A stretch of 64,000 bases of DNA from Prionace glauca (GCA_037974335.1 CM075760.1:58061812-58125811), one strand, 5' to 3'. Shown: positions 22,323-35,091, counted from the first letter of the stretch. The notes: generated by a model from the sequence alone, not told the origin. Numbers and translations are program-made.

Positions 22323-24053
22323 TGTTCCCCCAGTCATGTGTGGGATATGGTTGAACTCAAGGTGTTTTCGTGAAAGAGCCACTGCGCCAACCATTAACAA
22401 TTCGTGTAAAGACACCTTCATCTCTGCCTTCTCATGATAAAATCCAGAGAGGAAATGAGTGAAGAATGAGGGGAACCTCGGTGATTTCACTCATAAACTG
22501 GTCTGTCACTGACTACTTTCAGGTAATTCTAAACAGCAAAGGCTCTGCTTCATCAGAGACCGATGTAGGACAGTGTGCAGAAGAAGATAGTTTCCTTTAC
22601 ACTGCCCCTTAAAATACTATCAGTGTCGCTGCAGCATGGGTTAACAGAGAGAATCCCTCTATATATCCCCCAATGAAATGCTTCCAAGGCAGTCATACCA
22701 CAAGCTCGATCGAGAACACATACAGGACAGAGGTGCAAACCGTGAGGTGAAACCAAGAGATTGTGGTGTATGTATATGAGTACATCATTGATTACAAATT
22801 TCCAAATTATTACTAATTCCAAAGTATTACTAAGTGTTCTGGGATAATTTGAGACGACCAATACTGTTTTTAACTATAGACAATATAAAACTCACGAGGC
22901 AGATATCTCCATATAAGGACGTAATATTTGTTGAAAATGAAAACAAAACAAAAGCAGCTGCTCGGAGGTCACCAAAAGGGTGAAGTAGCTTTGGAATAGA
23001 GCGACAGAACCTTTCCAATGCATCAAACATGTATAATCAAAAACAAATAGATTAAAGATTTCCTGATATTATTCCTGCCTTATATTATTTTAAAATCAAT
23101 TACATTCAGCAAAAAAACATCAATAATAATTCGTGACAAATTTCTCAGCGAATCACATTTTACATCCCTGCAGAATGATATCTCATTCGTCCATTTAATT
23201 TGGATGCTGACTCCCTTCTTGGATGAACACACTTCCCTGTTGCTGTCTAACTAAGGACACTCATCTGTCGGTCAAAGTGAGCATTCCTACCGGCTCATTC
23301 CCAGGACTAGATAGAACGTGATCCTGCAGCATGGCACAATCTATTCTATGTCTAAGCATTGAATGCCCCCATTCATAAAGTTGCAAAATGTGTTCCCTCG
23401 CCAGAAACCTTCAGCTATGAGTTCTGCTGACCACGAAGGTTTTCAAGCCATAGGCTCTCAACTCTTCGATGTTACCATCATACTTTACAGTGACTTGCTT
23501 TTGGTTGAATTGAACAACAATTCATTCAATACATAAAATACATTTAAAATAAGAGCATATATTTTTATAGTCATAATTATTTATTTAATTTTCTTATTCA
23601 TCCGTATGTGTGTAAAGTAATTATTTCATTACCTTATTGTTTCAAGAATCATTTAACTATTTGCAATATCTCATGTATTCTGTTAAAAACATTGTAAATT
23701 GGTTAATAATTTCCCCCTTCAGTCGTATTTCACATAAGCACATCATCGATTACAAATGTTCAAATTATGACAAGATTGAAATCTATGGGATTGACCAGAG
23801 AGAAAAAAAGAGCAGAATTTTCAAAAACTGGGGCCCATTTGGCACTAGTAACTATTTATTCTCCCAGGCTGGGGCCTTACTGATACAAAGAATTCAGCTT
23901 CACATTTGGTTAAAATTCACAAAGATGGATTTTTTCTCTTACTTTTCCATGAGATAGAGAAAGACCCCACTCAACAGAAAACACACTGAAAGTCTGGTTG
24001 TAACCATTAAGCATCTCCCACTGCCTTCTGTTTCTGGTCTGCATTTCTCCATG
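22323..24053. other. AT-rich stretch, no gene seen
   Basis: Between the end of the inverted-repeat arm and the rearranged LINE. Short frames occur on both strands but none shows a known motif. The region at 22500-22860 (minus) has a moderately long open frame without recognisable family features. Confidence 0.4.
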
Positions 24054-24475
24054 TTCAATAAGATCATGGCTGATCTGTCGTGGCTCAGTTCCACATTCCC
24101 GCCCTCTCCCCGTTACCCTTAATCCCCCCTCTTATCAAAAACCCATCAACCCGCTTCTTAAAAATATTTAGCGAGATAGCCTCCACCACTTCAACAGGCA
24201 GAGAATTCCAGAGATTCACCACCCTTTGAGTGAAGAAGTTCTTCCTCAACTCCGTTCTAAACCGCTACCCCTTGATCTTGAGGCTGTGCCCCCTAGTTCT
24301 ACTGTCCTTTCTGAGCGGGAAGAGTCTCACCACCTCTATCCTATCCATCCCATTCATCATCTTATACGTCTCAATGAGATCTCCCCTCATTCTTCTGAAC
24401 TCTAACGAGTACAAGCCTAGTTTATTCTCGAAGGGCCAGATGGCATATTCCTGCTCCTATTCCTTATGTTCTTAT
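24054..24475. mobile_element. CR1-like LINE, class A, 5'-inverted (twin-primed) copy
   Basis: 24054-24427 is minus-strand ORF2 C-terminus and 3' UTR (ttcaataagatcatggctga down to gcctagtttattc). 24428-24475 is the plus-strand end of the same element (tcgaagggccagatggc, then the ttatgttctta tail). Only about 13 bases of the consensus 3' UTR are missing between the two parts. A 5' part inverted against the 3' tail is what twin priming produces. Confidence 0.75.
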
Positions 24476-24754
24476 TCCCCCTGATACAAATTCCCAGAAT
24501 TCACTGAGCATCATTCCAGGGACCCTCTCTCCCTGTTCTGTTCTGTCTGATATCATCCATCTGAAATCACGGAAAACCCATGGGATGTGCCTTGTTTCCA
24601 TCTGCCATTTCATGTGCACTATTGTTTTGACGATAACTTTTATTTTGTTACTCCTCATATACCACATGTTAATTCTGATTGCTGCATTGCGAGATTGGTG
24701 TTGCAAATGTTTGCAAATGATTGGTGTTTCTGACTTTAGACAGCAACGTTATGA

Positions 24755-25445
24755 AGGGCAACGATAGAGTAAATGGTGGTAAGCTTTTCCCGCTATTAGA
24801 AATGCATAGAACGAGGGGTCACGGGCTTAGGGTGAGGGGGGCTAGGTATAAGACAAATATTAGAGGGCAGTTTTTCACACAAAGGGTAGTGGGGATGTGG
24901 AATGCACTGCCGAGTGAGGCGGTGGAAGCAGGCACGCTAGGGTTGTTTAAGAGTCACTTGGAGAGCCACATGAGCGGTCTACATTTAGGGGGATATAGGA
25001 GGCCTTACTAAACATTGTAGGCTTGGGATTCAGTTTTAGCCTCAGGGATGTAGAGTCTTTTTAATAATTAATTTTTTGTCTCCACAGGCATTTAAGTCCA
25101 GCAAGGGGCATGCGTGCGGCAGGTTGTGGTGGGCTGCTCTTGGATGTTGCTTCGGGAGTTGCCTACTGCTTCATGTCGTTGGTGTGCTTAAACTGGACCA
25201 TCTCGAGGGCAACATGACAGCTCAGAGACTATCTCTGTTGCTGTGCGGACACATGGATTTGGGCCTGTGTCCGTGGGAATTTGCGCGTTCTCCCCGTGGT
25301 TGCTTGGGTTTCCTCCGGGTGCTCCGGTTTCCTTCCACATCCTAAAAATGTGCTTTTAGGATAGGTCACTGACAATGGGACGGCGGGACGGGATCGTTGG
25401 GCCGAAGGGCCTGTTTCCAGTGCTGTGTTGTTCTTTGTTCTTTGA
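24755..25445 (+). mobile_element. CR1-like LINE, class B, 3' end
   Basis: ORF2 C-terminal end at 24755-25011 (FFTQRVVGMWNALPSEAVEA, stop after RRPY). The long class B 3' UTR has tttaagtccagcaaggggca, tgggtttcctccgggtgctc and gggccgaagggcctgtttcc, then a ttctttgttc tail. It ends 15 bases before the stop codon of receptor gene B, so it has become part of that gene's 3' UTR region. Confidence 0.87.
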
Positions 25446-25460
25446 AAGCATTACCAGACA

Positions 25461-27899
25461 TTAACTAGATGATAAAATAATGTTCAACCTAAAGCAACTG
25501 GTGAAAATGGAGAAGGGAAGTAACAGAACCTTCTTCAGTTCATTTCGGAACTTGGTTTGGGCTACTGCATAGATAAAAGTGTTGTTGCAAGAACTGAGTA
25601 ACTGGAGCATGTTTGTAGTTTCTTGAAGGATGAAGTGTGGGTCATTAAAATCCAGGCCGGTGAAGTAGGCCTCACCCGTAATCCGCACGTAGAGGAAATG
25701 TCCGACGTAGGTGGCCCACAGGAGGAGGAAACTGAGTGACATGGTGAATAGCAAGACAATGGATCTCTTGCGGTTCGCCATCTCTGGATCTCCATGATTC
25801 TCGGTGCTCCGGAGTCTCCTGCGGGCTTTGCTGGCCACTAAAATGTGCTTCACTGTTAGAGCGTTGAGAATCAGAATGAGGAGGAATGGTAGAAAGGGCG
25901 TTAATATATGGTCCAGCCAGTCATAGGCCTGCCAGGCAGGCAAAGAATAATAGCTGGACATAATATCACAGAACCAAGGCACCCCGTCCAGGATGTACAA
26001 GGGCTGATAGGTGAAGTAGAAAGGGGTGTTCTTGACGTAGCTTAGAGTACAAATAAATCCTATAACCAGCAATGCTGTTTTCTCAGTGCAGTATCTGGCC
26101 TTTAGTCTCTGACAACAGATGGCCACATACCGGTCTAAGGTGAAAGCCACTGTTAACCAGATTGAACCATCCCGTGTTGAATACACCAGCACAGTGCTGA
26201 CAGCACATCCGGGGGTGGTAGATAGGACACTGTACCTGAAGTAAATGCCACCTATCCGGTTGAGGATAACAGCGGTAACCATGACAAGGAAATCGGTCAC
26301 TGCTATCGCCACGAGGTAGTAGGTGATGCACCGCGAGAGTCCGCACCGTCCACGGGATAGGATGATGATCGCCATCAAGTTGGCTGGAAAAGAAAAAAAA
26401 AGAGAGAGATGTTACCGAGCGGACTTCAAAAAACAGCTACTCACTGATCCAATCAGTGACTTAAACATTTTTGATCCATTCATTTGTCACCTCCGGATTT
26501 CAATAATTGCAAAGCCATCACTATTTATTATACGGCCACTGCTGGATTAAATATCTGTCATTTCATTGAAGATAACAATCACTCATTGTCAAAAATTCCG
26601 TTCTCTGACCACTGATTTTGATTGCGGTGGTGACTCTTTAAAATATTGATGTTCTGTTTTGATGGTGGGCTGAACATTCAGATGCCCACAATCCCATGTT
26701 GACCATAAGCGGCATGGTGGTACAATGGTTAGCACTGTGACCTCATAGCGTCAGTGACCTGGGATCGGTTCCAGGCTTCAGTCGCTGTCTATCTAGAGCC
26801 TGTGCGTTCTCCCCATGTGTGCGCAGTTTTCCACCATGTGCTCTGGTTTCCTCCCACATTCCGAAATACGTGCTGGTTCAGTGCATTCACCTTGCCAAAT
26901 TCATCCGCTATGTACCTGAACAGGCGCCAGGCTGAGGCGGTTAGGTGATTCTCACAGCAACTTCATTGCAATGTTGAATGCAAGTTTACATGTAACTAAT
27001 AAGTAAACTTCAACTTAAGACAAAGTAAGAACCGACGCTGTATATGTTTACTTTCTAGTGTGGCCCATGACGTTGCATGTCATCAAACAGCGCCTCAGGA
27101 TAACAGCGACTGAAATCCTTTCTGATACCTAGACCCATGACCATCGGAATAGACTCCGTGCATTCTCGGTGAACTGCAACTGACCCAAAACATTTGTTTC
27201 CAATGCTCTTACTCATGCCCCCACCCCGTTCACCCAGTAGCACTGTGCTTGCTGAGCTGTTATGAACCATTGAGTAGTTACACCTCCGTTTTAGTGCTCC
27301 CTCCATATGATCCATTACCTCGTTAGCCTCGTCAGCCTCTCCAATCCCCATCCATGTAAATGCTGCAGCCCTACAACTATCTGAGATGGTAATGTTTTTC
27401 TATATTTGCCCTCTTGTCAATTCCAGATATTAACGATCCATCATTGTAGTTATCTCTTTCGCTGTCCGGGACCTATTCCCTGGAATTCTCATCGTCAAAG
27501 TATCAGTTTTTTTTCTCCCTTACCTTATCTGAGATTTATTGAGATAACATACTTCTTTGATCAAACATTTAGCACTCTTGCTTGATACACATTTCTCTGG
27601 TTCAGTAGAAATGTTGAACAACATAGCGTGTGTGCAATGTTACAATTATAATTTATATTCCTGCATTTTAGTAAGCAGTTTTTCTACAGGTATGAAATGC
27701 AATGTGCCGAAATGCGAATGTCATACTGCATAATGCAAATGGAAGTAATGCACTCTTATACACTAAAATACAATGAGACGTTTATCAACACAAGACAAAT
27801 GAGCAATTTAGCTGACATTCATCTCTTACCTGGGACACCAATGGCAGCGAGTATTGGATAATAAATAGCATAAAATGGTCCATTCGCTGGCCCATGCAT
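25461..27899 (-). CDS. GPR139-like class A G-protein-coupled receptor, gene B (two exons)
   Basis: Exon 1 is 27830-27899 (MHGPANGPFYAIYYPILAAI, then GVP and one base) with donor gtaag. Exon 2 is 25461-26383 after a ttcttttccag acceptor. The join gives IGVPANLMAIIILSRGRCGL in frame. The predicted protein has about 331 residues. Motifs: CGLSRC, DRYVAICC after helix 3, KARRRLR in loop 3, NNTFIYAVAQTKF in helix 7, and WFCDIM in the loop that would carry the disulphide cysteine. These fit the GPR139/GPR142 family. It sits on the opposite strand to the IgM exons about 3.7 kb away, and is paralogous to gene A. It looks intact. Confidence 0.9.
26706..26995 (+). mobile_element. tRNA-derived SINE in the intron of gene B
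   Basis: Head gcggcatggtggtacaatgg, degenerate B box (gggatcggttccagg), body cgttctccccatgtgtgcgc and ctctggtttcctcccacatt, and end cagcaacttcattgcaatgt. It is diverged from the 6901 copy and belongs with the older ones (12450, 46530). Confidence 0.8.
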
Positions 27900-29400
27900 C
27901 ACCTTTCAGAAACTAATTGAATTCTGCAAGTTGCACATACGATCAGCGCAAGAGCAAAAGACTCTCTCCTTTATACCAGGTCAGAGTCTCCAGAGGGACA
28001 GTTAAATTACAACATCTACATTATTAACAGGTCAGAGAACAAACAGATTAAAAGATGATTTCATGCCTTTCATTTGTTACATTAGTTAGGGAGTTGAACA
28101 TATTGCCAACTTGGGTGAATTGTTGTCTGCAAATTTGCGGCACCTACTCGGCCCATAAGTCTCCGCCAAGTCTCGGTCCTGGCATCTGCACCAATCAAAG
28201 TGCCTATTTTGTATACCGAGCTAAGGTCACATCTCTAATGAAAAACATATCTTCCTATCCTACCATAATGTGGTTATAATTCACGAGTTGATTTGTTTTT
28301 TTGTTAACTTCCTCGTGTTTAGTATTCTGTTGTTATACAAAGATTTGAACAGATTTACAATCGAACAATTTGAAATAACTATTTGCTAACATGGAGGAGG
28401 TGTATGAAGTGGAACCCATCACAAGCAAATGCTGCACTCTGTGGAAACACCACAGCACTTAGGTTGTTCTGATAGATCACACATTTTGAAAGTGCTTTCA
28501 AAAGATCAAGAATGAATTTAGAATTTCTAGTGAAGGAACTATTGACACGTGCCCTGTTGTGTATATTTTGATGTATCGTTGGGACAAATAATTGTCGAGA
28601 CATGGTTTAGAACTTATAGCACCAAGTGCAGTGAACGTGAAGACACTGTCGGAATAAAATAGAAAGATACATTTTTTGGTACAATAATAACTGAGACTAA
28701 CCCTCATGAAATGCGAGCAGTACCAAGGTATTATGGAATATAGTGGAATATATATAAAATTTATTGTCCTTGTACATTGATATCGGAGACAGCGCAGAGT
28801 GTAGTGCAAATGCAATCGAGAGAATTAATCGTCATCTCGCTTGTCAAGAACAAATGATCGTTCTGTAAGTGAGCTACGGCCTTGATAATATCAACAGGGA
28901 AACATGTCAGATAATTCACCTCATGCCCACATGCCCTTCGTAGACCTACTGCTTTGCTTTGCTGATGCCCAAATGATTTGAATGACAAAACTTCATGTTC
29001 CCTTTCAGAACATTGCAGGATACTGGAATCAACGTTGATTTCAAAGACTATGGATATTAACCCTCCTCCCCATCCTTATTAATTTTAACACCCCGTCCCC
29101 CACCCCCAACATTTGTGGATTGCTGTTAGTTGTTTTTTCCGATCTCCTGTCCTGCCCCAACACAAGAGAAACCATCCACCTATTTGAGCACCTGTCACTG
29201 TTTGGTCAGTTCCATCATTCGCTCGCCTTTTGCCACCATTAACATCCTTCATTCCTCCATGGAATCATTAACACTCCTCTTTGTCTTTATGTTCGGGATA
29301 GAATTGTCCATATTTCTTTGGTGCTGACCTATCTACATTCTGTTATTCTACTCCATCGCTTACTATGTAGTTTTTTTTAACTTTTCCTCAGTACTGTAAG
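27900..29400. other. No gene seen; probable gene B promoter side
   Basis: The first few hundred bases above 27900 are the 5' flank of receptor gene B. About 28500-28830 shows weak likeness on the minus strand to the end of the L2/Rex1-like LINE near 44900 (the shared word is agtgtagtg). Nothing else was recognised. Confidence 0.4.
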
Positions 29401-30060
29401 TAGAACATAGAACATTACAGCGCAGAACAGGCCCTTCGGCCCACGATGTTGCGCCGACCAGTTACAAAACAATGACCCACTAGCCTAAACCAATCCCTTT
29501 TCATCCATAAACCTATCCACAGATCTCTTAAACGCCCCCAAACCAGGTGCATTTACAACTGCAGCTGGCAGGGCATTCCAGTCCCTCACCACCCTCTGGG
29601 TAAAGAACCTACCCCTGACATCAGTCCTATAACTACCCCCACTTAATTTAAAGTCGTGCCCCCTCGTGCTAGCTTTCTCCATCCTAGGAAAAAGGCTATC
29701 ACTATCTACCCTCTAAACCTCTAATCATCTTATATGTTTCAATGAGATCCCCTCTTAGGCGCCTTCTTTCCAGCGAAAACAACCCCAAATCTCTCAGTCT
29801 CTCCTCATAGGATCTCCCCTCCATACCAGGCAACATCCTGGTAAACCTCCTCTGCATCCTCTCCAAAGCCTCTACATCCTTCCTGTACTGTGGGGACCAG
29901 AACTGCACACAAAACTCCAAGTGTGGCCGCACCAGAGTTGTGTACAGTTGCATCATGACGCTGCGACTCCTAAATTCAATCCCCCTACCAATAAACGCCA
30001 AGACACCGTATGCCTTCTTAACAACCTTATCTACTTGATTCCTAACTTTCAGGGTGCAGA
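29401..30060 (-). mobile_element. CR1-like LINE, class C, 3' end
   Basis: The class C tail agaacatagaacattacagc is at the low-coordinate end. It is followed on the minus strand by the 3' UTR, FFTQRVVRDWNALPAAVVNA (29485-29682), and LVRPHLEFCVQFWSPQYRKD with RRFTRMLPGMEG (29702-30076). There is one frame change between the two frames. The 5' truncation at about 30060 joins directly to a 175-base inverted copy of sequence from 31.1-31.3 kb. Confidence 0.85.
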
Positions 30061-30064
30061 GTTT

Positions 30065-30250
30065 CTTACTTTTCATGCTAAAGTTAATGGTTAGCTGTCG
30101 CTGATACTCCAGTGTTTTTTTCTCTTTTCTATAATTTTGCCGTTCTTTTAAGTGCTTTATATCTTTTCCAATCTTCTGATGTGCTATTCATCTTTGCACA
30201 AGTTATATTTTGTTTTCTTCAATTTAATGTTGTCTTTAACGTAGATCATA
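30065..30250 (-). repeat. Inverted repeat arm 1 (partner 31084-31262)
   Basis: Reverse complement of this stretch is nearly identical to 31084-31262, sharing for example cactggagtatcagcgacag and gaatagcacatcagaagatt. The arms are about 175 bases long and about 840 apart. The partner copy lies in its natural place inside an old LINE, so this arm is the displaced copy. Confidence 0.9.
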
Positions 30251-30499
30251 TATATCTTAAAGATTAATTCTGTCTATCTCTGCAGAAACTTTCAGACCTG
30301 CTGAATTTATCCGGCATTTTCGGTTTTTATTTCATAACGTAGTGACTATACCATTAAATCAAAACGAACAATGTCTATTGAGCTCCAAATGTCTCCCGAC
30401 TTCTACAATATTTTCATTCTCTATGGTGTGTGTCTCTGATAATTAATGATGACATTAGAGCGGAATGACCGAAGATCAGGAAAGCATGATATGGAGGCA

Positions 30500-33060
30500 A
30501 TTTGAGTTGTGGTAAGAAGTGATAAAAGTAATAAGTCACTTGTGGGCCCTTACTGCGGCTATATGGTAGGACAGATTATAAAGCAAGAGATAATGTATTC
30601 TTGTCAGAATGGTATGGTAATAATCATGGATGATGTTAATCTACATATAGATAGCAAAAATCAGATGGGTAAACGTAGCATAGATGAGGACATAATAGAT
30701 TTTTTTCCCCTGGGTTATTTCATAGAATTATTCGTTTTGCAACCAACCAGTGAGTAAGTTATACTAGACTTGATATTGTGCAATGGAATGGGATTCATTG
30801 AAACTTTTGGTGAAGGTACTGTTTATTAGCAGATATCATAATAATAAGATTGAATTTTGCTTTTAGTTTGAGGGAGAAAAGACTATTATTTTAAACTTAA
30901 ATAAGGGTAACTATGGGGGAAGGAAAGTGGAACTCGCGAGAGAGAACAAAAAATGTCTTTAAAGGATAAATCAGTAGAGGTTCAACGAAAGACATTTGAA
31001 TGGACACTTCAGAACACAAAATAGATACATTCCAATAAGAAAGTAAAAATTCAGATAGGGACCTAATTTCAGAGGTCATCTAAAAACGTTGAAGACAACA
31101 TTAAATTGAAGAAAACAAAATATAACTTGTGCAAAGATGAATAGCACATCAGAAGATTGGAAAAGATATAAAGCACTTAAAAGAACGGCAAAATTATAGA
31201 AAAGAAAAAAAAAACACTGGAGTATCAGCGACAGCTAACCATTAACTTTAGCATGAAAAGTAAGAATTTCTTTAGCGATTGAACTAAAAATAGAATTAAT
31301 AACGTGAGCGATGGCCCCATAAAAGTGTATCTGGGAAATCGGTAATGGAAAGTTGGGCTGTGGCAGATTACTAAAAGAGGTATTTACACTGGGCTTCATT
31401 ACAGTGGGCACAAGTAATATCCGAGAAATAGCTGTAAATCAGGAAATGGAAGGGAGGAAGAACTCAGGAAAGTCAGCATAAGCAGCAAATAGTATTGAAC
31501 AATTTGTTGGGTCTGTGGGCTGAGAAATTCCGGGATCTGAATGGCACTCACTGGCTGGTTCTTAAAGAAGTGGCTGATCAGATTGTTGATTGTTTCCAAT
31601 TTCTCAAAACTCTTGAGTTTCGGAGAAAATTCTGTTGGAGTGGAAGATCGCAAATGTGACCTTTTTTTTGAATAACAGGTAAGCCATAAGACAGTTAGCA
31701 TTATCTCAGTCGGAGGAAAAATAGTTGAAGAGATTATTAAAGATGTTATAGCAGGGCACAGTTCAAGGTAATTAGGCAGAGTCAGCATGATATTGCGAAA
31801 CGAAAATCACATGTAACCAATGTATTGGACTTCCTTGTAGCAGTCACATGTGCTGTGGATGACGGGATATAATGTACTTAGATTTCCAGAAGGCATTTAA
31901 TAAGGTTTTGCACAAACATGTCAAATGACATACAAGGATGCAGGAACCTGCATAACAATTTTATATTCGAAGGCACCTGTATAGCAATTTATATGATAAG
32001 CATTTATGTCGGTAGTATATAATAGATATGTATGAATTTATTGTTATCCGGTCACAAAAGGCATGCATGTAACACAATACTAAAAAACACAAAATGGATA
32101 CTGCCTGGGTTAGCCGCATTCCTGAATACAATTAGCTGGGAAAAATCATAACTGGTGTCTCTGTTCTCCTATCTGTTCTTGGATGCACGAAAACAAGTTT
32201 TACAGTTTTTTTTTACAAATCTCTAAGTATTACAAAGTTCATGAACCCGTTCCATGCTTCAGCTGGTAAATAGGGAGGACGATAGCTTTGTTTCTCTGGA
32301 GGATGTAGACGGGCTGGCCAGCTGAGCTGATCTATTGCAAACGGAATTCGATTTGGTCAGTCTGAGGTTATGCACTCAGGCAGTACAATCAAGACCAAAG
32401 GAAAACATGATAGACATGGAATTTCCGAGGAAACGTGGAGTGCATGTACAGCGGTCCATTAATGTAGCAGAGCAGGATCATAAAGCAGTTAATAAGTTTT
32501 TTTTCAAACTGGAAGCGTTAGTACTTTGGGGTCCGATGGGGATCGGTTTTGGGGTCCTTCCATCTGTTATTTATATGAATGATTTAGACTTGAAAGTGGG
32601 AACTTGATCGGTGAGTTACCGGGGATACAAACATTTGTGAGGCGATAAATTGACAGCAGGATAGAGTCCCGTCGCTGGACAATATAGATGAGCTGGTGAG
32701 ATGGGCTGATCAGTGGCAAATTGAATTCGATCCCGATCAATGTGAAATGATGTATTCGAGCAGGACAAAGAAGGCAAGGGAATACACCATGACCAAAAGG
32801 ATCCTGTGAAGCTCCGAGGGGCTTTGTTGTGGATATGCAGCAGGGCAGGTGGATGAAGAGGTTGATAAAGGCATGTGGTATGCTTGCCATTTTTAGCCAA
32901 GGCAAAGAGTTTATGAGAGAATGGAGCTGATGTTGTAACGATATAAACTGTTGGTTAGGCAATAGCTGGTGTATTGTGTGGAGTTCTGAAACTCACCTTG
33001 CAGGAGTAATGTAATAGCACTGGAAAAGCTGCAGAGGGCAAACCACTATCCTTAAATGGT
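30500..33060 (+). mobile_element. Old CR1-like LINE, broken
   Basis: Scattered ORF2 motifs in order: an endonuclease region with MDDVNLHIDSKNQMG (about 30620); a linker near 31100-31260 that is duplicated in inverted form at 30065-30250; VSIISVGGKIVEEIIKD (31690-31740); YLDFQKAFNKVLHK (31870); IGFGVLPSVIYMNDLDLK (32545); and WADQWQIEFDPDQCEMM (32700). It has many stops and frame changes and is clearly older than classes A-C. Confidence 0.75.
31084..31262 (+). repeat. Inverted repeat arm 2 (partner 30065-30250)
   Basis: In-place segment of the old LINE, in the linker between endonuclease and RT. Reverse-complement identity to arm 1 is close to complete over about 175 bases. The main difference is the length and composition of the A/G run near 31205. 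Confidence 0.9.
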
Positions 33061-33149
33061 CGGACCGACAGGTGACTCCAAATCCATAGGAATTTGGTTG
33101 ACTCTTAACTGTACTCTGAATGGGCTGAATAAAGTAAGAGGTCTGCCAT

Positions 33150-33610
33150 CACCAGGTTTAAGTCCAACTGATTTATTTGATAGTAAACTCACAAGCTTTC
33201 GAGGTTTCCCTCATCGTCAGGTGGATGGAGAGTTCTGGCCTCAGGCAGAGCATATAACAGCACAGACAGTTTACAGATTACTGATTAGAATGCGAATCCT
33301 TACACCTAACCTGCTGTTCAAGTCTTAAAGTGGCCGACAATGTGAGTGGAAGGAGCACTGATCACAGGATAAAGAGATGTGTATTGTCTCCAGACAGTAC
33401 AGTAAATGAGGTTTTGCAAACCCAGGCAAGTCATTCGGGTTACAGATAGTGCGACATGAACCCAAAATCCCGGTTGAGACCGTCCTCATGTGTGCGGAAC
33501 TTGGCTATCAGTCTCTGCTCAGCGACTCTGCGCTGTCGTGTGTGGTGAAGGCCGCCTTGGGGAATGCTTACCCGAAGGTCAGAGGCCGAATGCCCGTGAC
33601 GAAAATTTAT
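33150..33610 (-). mobile_element. Penelope-like element fragment, minus
   Basis: Minus-strand counterpart of 35378-36288. It shares the aggccgccttggggaatgct region (which reads LQGGL in the protein), the cagagactgatagccaag block and the end with cgaaagcttgtgag next to a segment for the tcacctgat end. Only the C-terminal GIY-YIG part and the 3' end are present. Confidence 0.6.
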
Positions 33611-33639
33611 TGTTGTGCAACAACTGTTATTTAATTTGT

Positions 33640-34049
33640 TGTGTGAAAATCATGGAATTGTACCATTTTGCGTTGAATTTGAAATGTCATGCTCAGAAAA
33701 TCAAGAACAGGAAAAGGACAATGATAGGTTGGGAAGCCTTGACGATAGAAATGATGATACAAGATAAAATCCCGCTAATAATGGGATAGATTTTATTTTT
33801 CCCAATGACACAAGTATTTCCCAGATCTGGGTCCAAATCTGATGCTAAACGATTTGAAAAAAAGCTTCTTATTGAATTAAGCACTAAACTCTCCGACTTC
33901 CAAAGAATGGGGGCACATTTCATTCACAAAATAATAACTGAGGGATTAACAAAGCGGCATGGAGAAAAAATCATTTTCAGCAGTGGCACTGTCGGAGAAA
34001 TGGAGAGCTGGAGCTCACTCAGGAAAACAGCAACGTTTTAAAATAAAGG
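33640..34049. other. No gene seen
   Basis: AT-rich sequence between the Penelope-like fragment and tRNA-Lys. Two overlapping short frames on opposite strands have no recognisable motif. Confidence 0.4.
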
Positions 34050-34122
34050 CGCCCAACGTGGGGCTCGAACCCACGACCCTAAGATTAAAAGTCTTATGCT
34101 CTACCGACTGAGATAGTCGGGC
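34050..34122 (-). tRNA. tRNA-Lys (UUU)
   Basis: 73 nt on the minus strand. It starts GCCCGACTATCTCAGTCGG and has the anticodon loop CTTTTAA with a perfect TAAGA/TCTTA stem, a perfect GTGGG/CCCAC T-stem around TTCGAGC, and discriminator G. The acceptor stem pairs fully with one G-T. A TTTT run follows within 20 bases, as expected for a Pol III terminator. It looks functional. Confidence 0.93.
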
Positions 34123-35090
34123 AAGTTGCGCCAGAACTCCTTCAAGTCCGAGAATAAGCGGACAGTAAATGCGCTTTCCCAATTGGCATCTCATATTGTT
34201 CTGATTTGAAAATGTAAAAGATACTCGACCTGCAAAATCGCCAAGCTTACAATGCACTCCTGAGAATCACCATTAACATCATTCACATTTTTTGTTGCAG
34301 CTCCTTCTAAGCATAACAAACGCATCTTACATCTTTCACCTTAACGACTTTTGTCCGAAGCATTTTGACATGACCTTTTGAACTAATGTGAATCAGGTCT
34401 GTGTTGGAAAAAGATAAACGTGTTCACATCGGTGAGCTGAGTCACACACAGAGAGTGATAGAGGCCTCAGGAGATACAAGCACGCCTCAAAGACAAAACC
34501 AGCTGGAAATTTGTCAGAGGCAGGAACTGAAGCAAAATCGCCACAGGCACTAGAAACTGAAATTATACCTTAGCTCGTCCAGCCGCGCTGACACATTCAC
34601 ATCACCATAACCATCGCCTTGTCCGCACTAATTAGAATATGGGAAATATGGTCAGAATTGGGCCTTTCGGCTCTTCGAGCATTTTCAGCTACCTAATAAA
34701 AAATGTCCACAGCTTTTAAACTGTTCCGTTTACCTTTGTATAACATCTTAATCCAAAGGGAAACAAATAAGATGAATATCCCTGGAGGATAATTATTTAG
34801 ATTTGAAATGTTCACTCCGTTTTCTCCAGACTACTTCAGTTGATCCAGCACTTTTTGTTTTTAATTTCAGATTTCCAGCATCCGCAGCATTTTCCTTTTA
34901 TTATCAGATGAATAAATAACAACATATGTTCAGTTGGGACTAAGGTGACTTTATTTTTTCATGATCTTATTAAATGGTGGAGGAGGCTGAATGAGATTTA
35001 TGACTTTGTCTTACTCCATTTATTCAGTTTCCTGGCAGCACCAGATATGACGTCAATTGCTTCCTGTGGTAGCGGTGATGACAAGTTTAT
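34123..35090. other. No gene seen
   Basis: Intergenic. Around 34830-34900 there is a piece with gatttccagcatccgcagca, the same motif as near 48460, which is a recurring repeat. Nothing else was recognised. Confidence 0.4.
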
Positions 35091-35091
35091 A

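Noticed and set aside
22553-22861. Minus-strand frame with CSDTDSILRGSV and FFCTLSYIG considered as a V segment
   Set aside because: No WYR-type framework 2, no paired cysteines at V spacing, and no recombination signal beside it.
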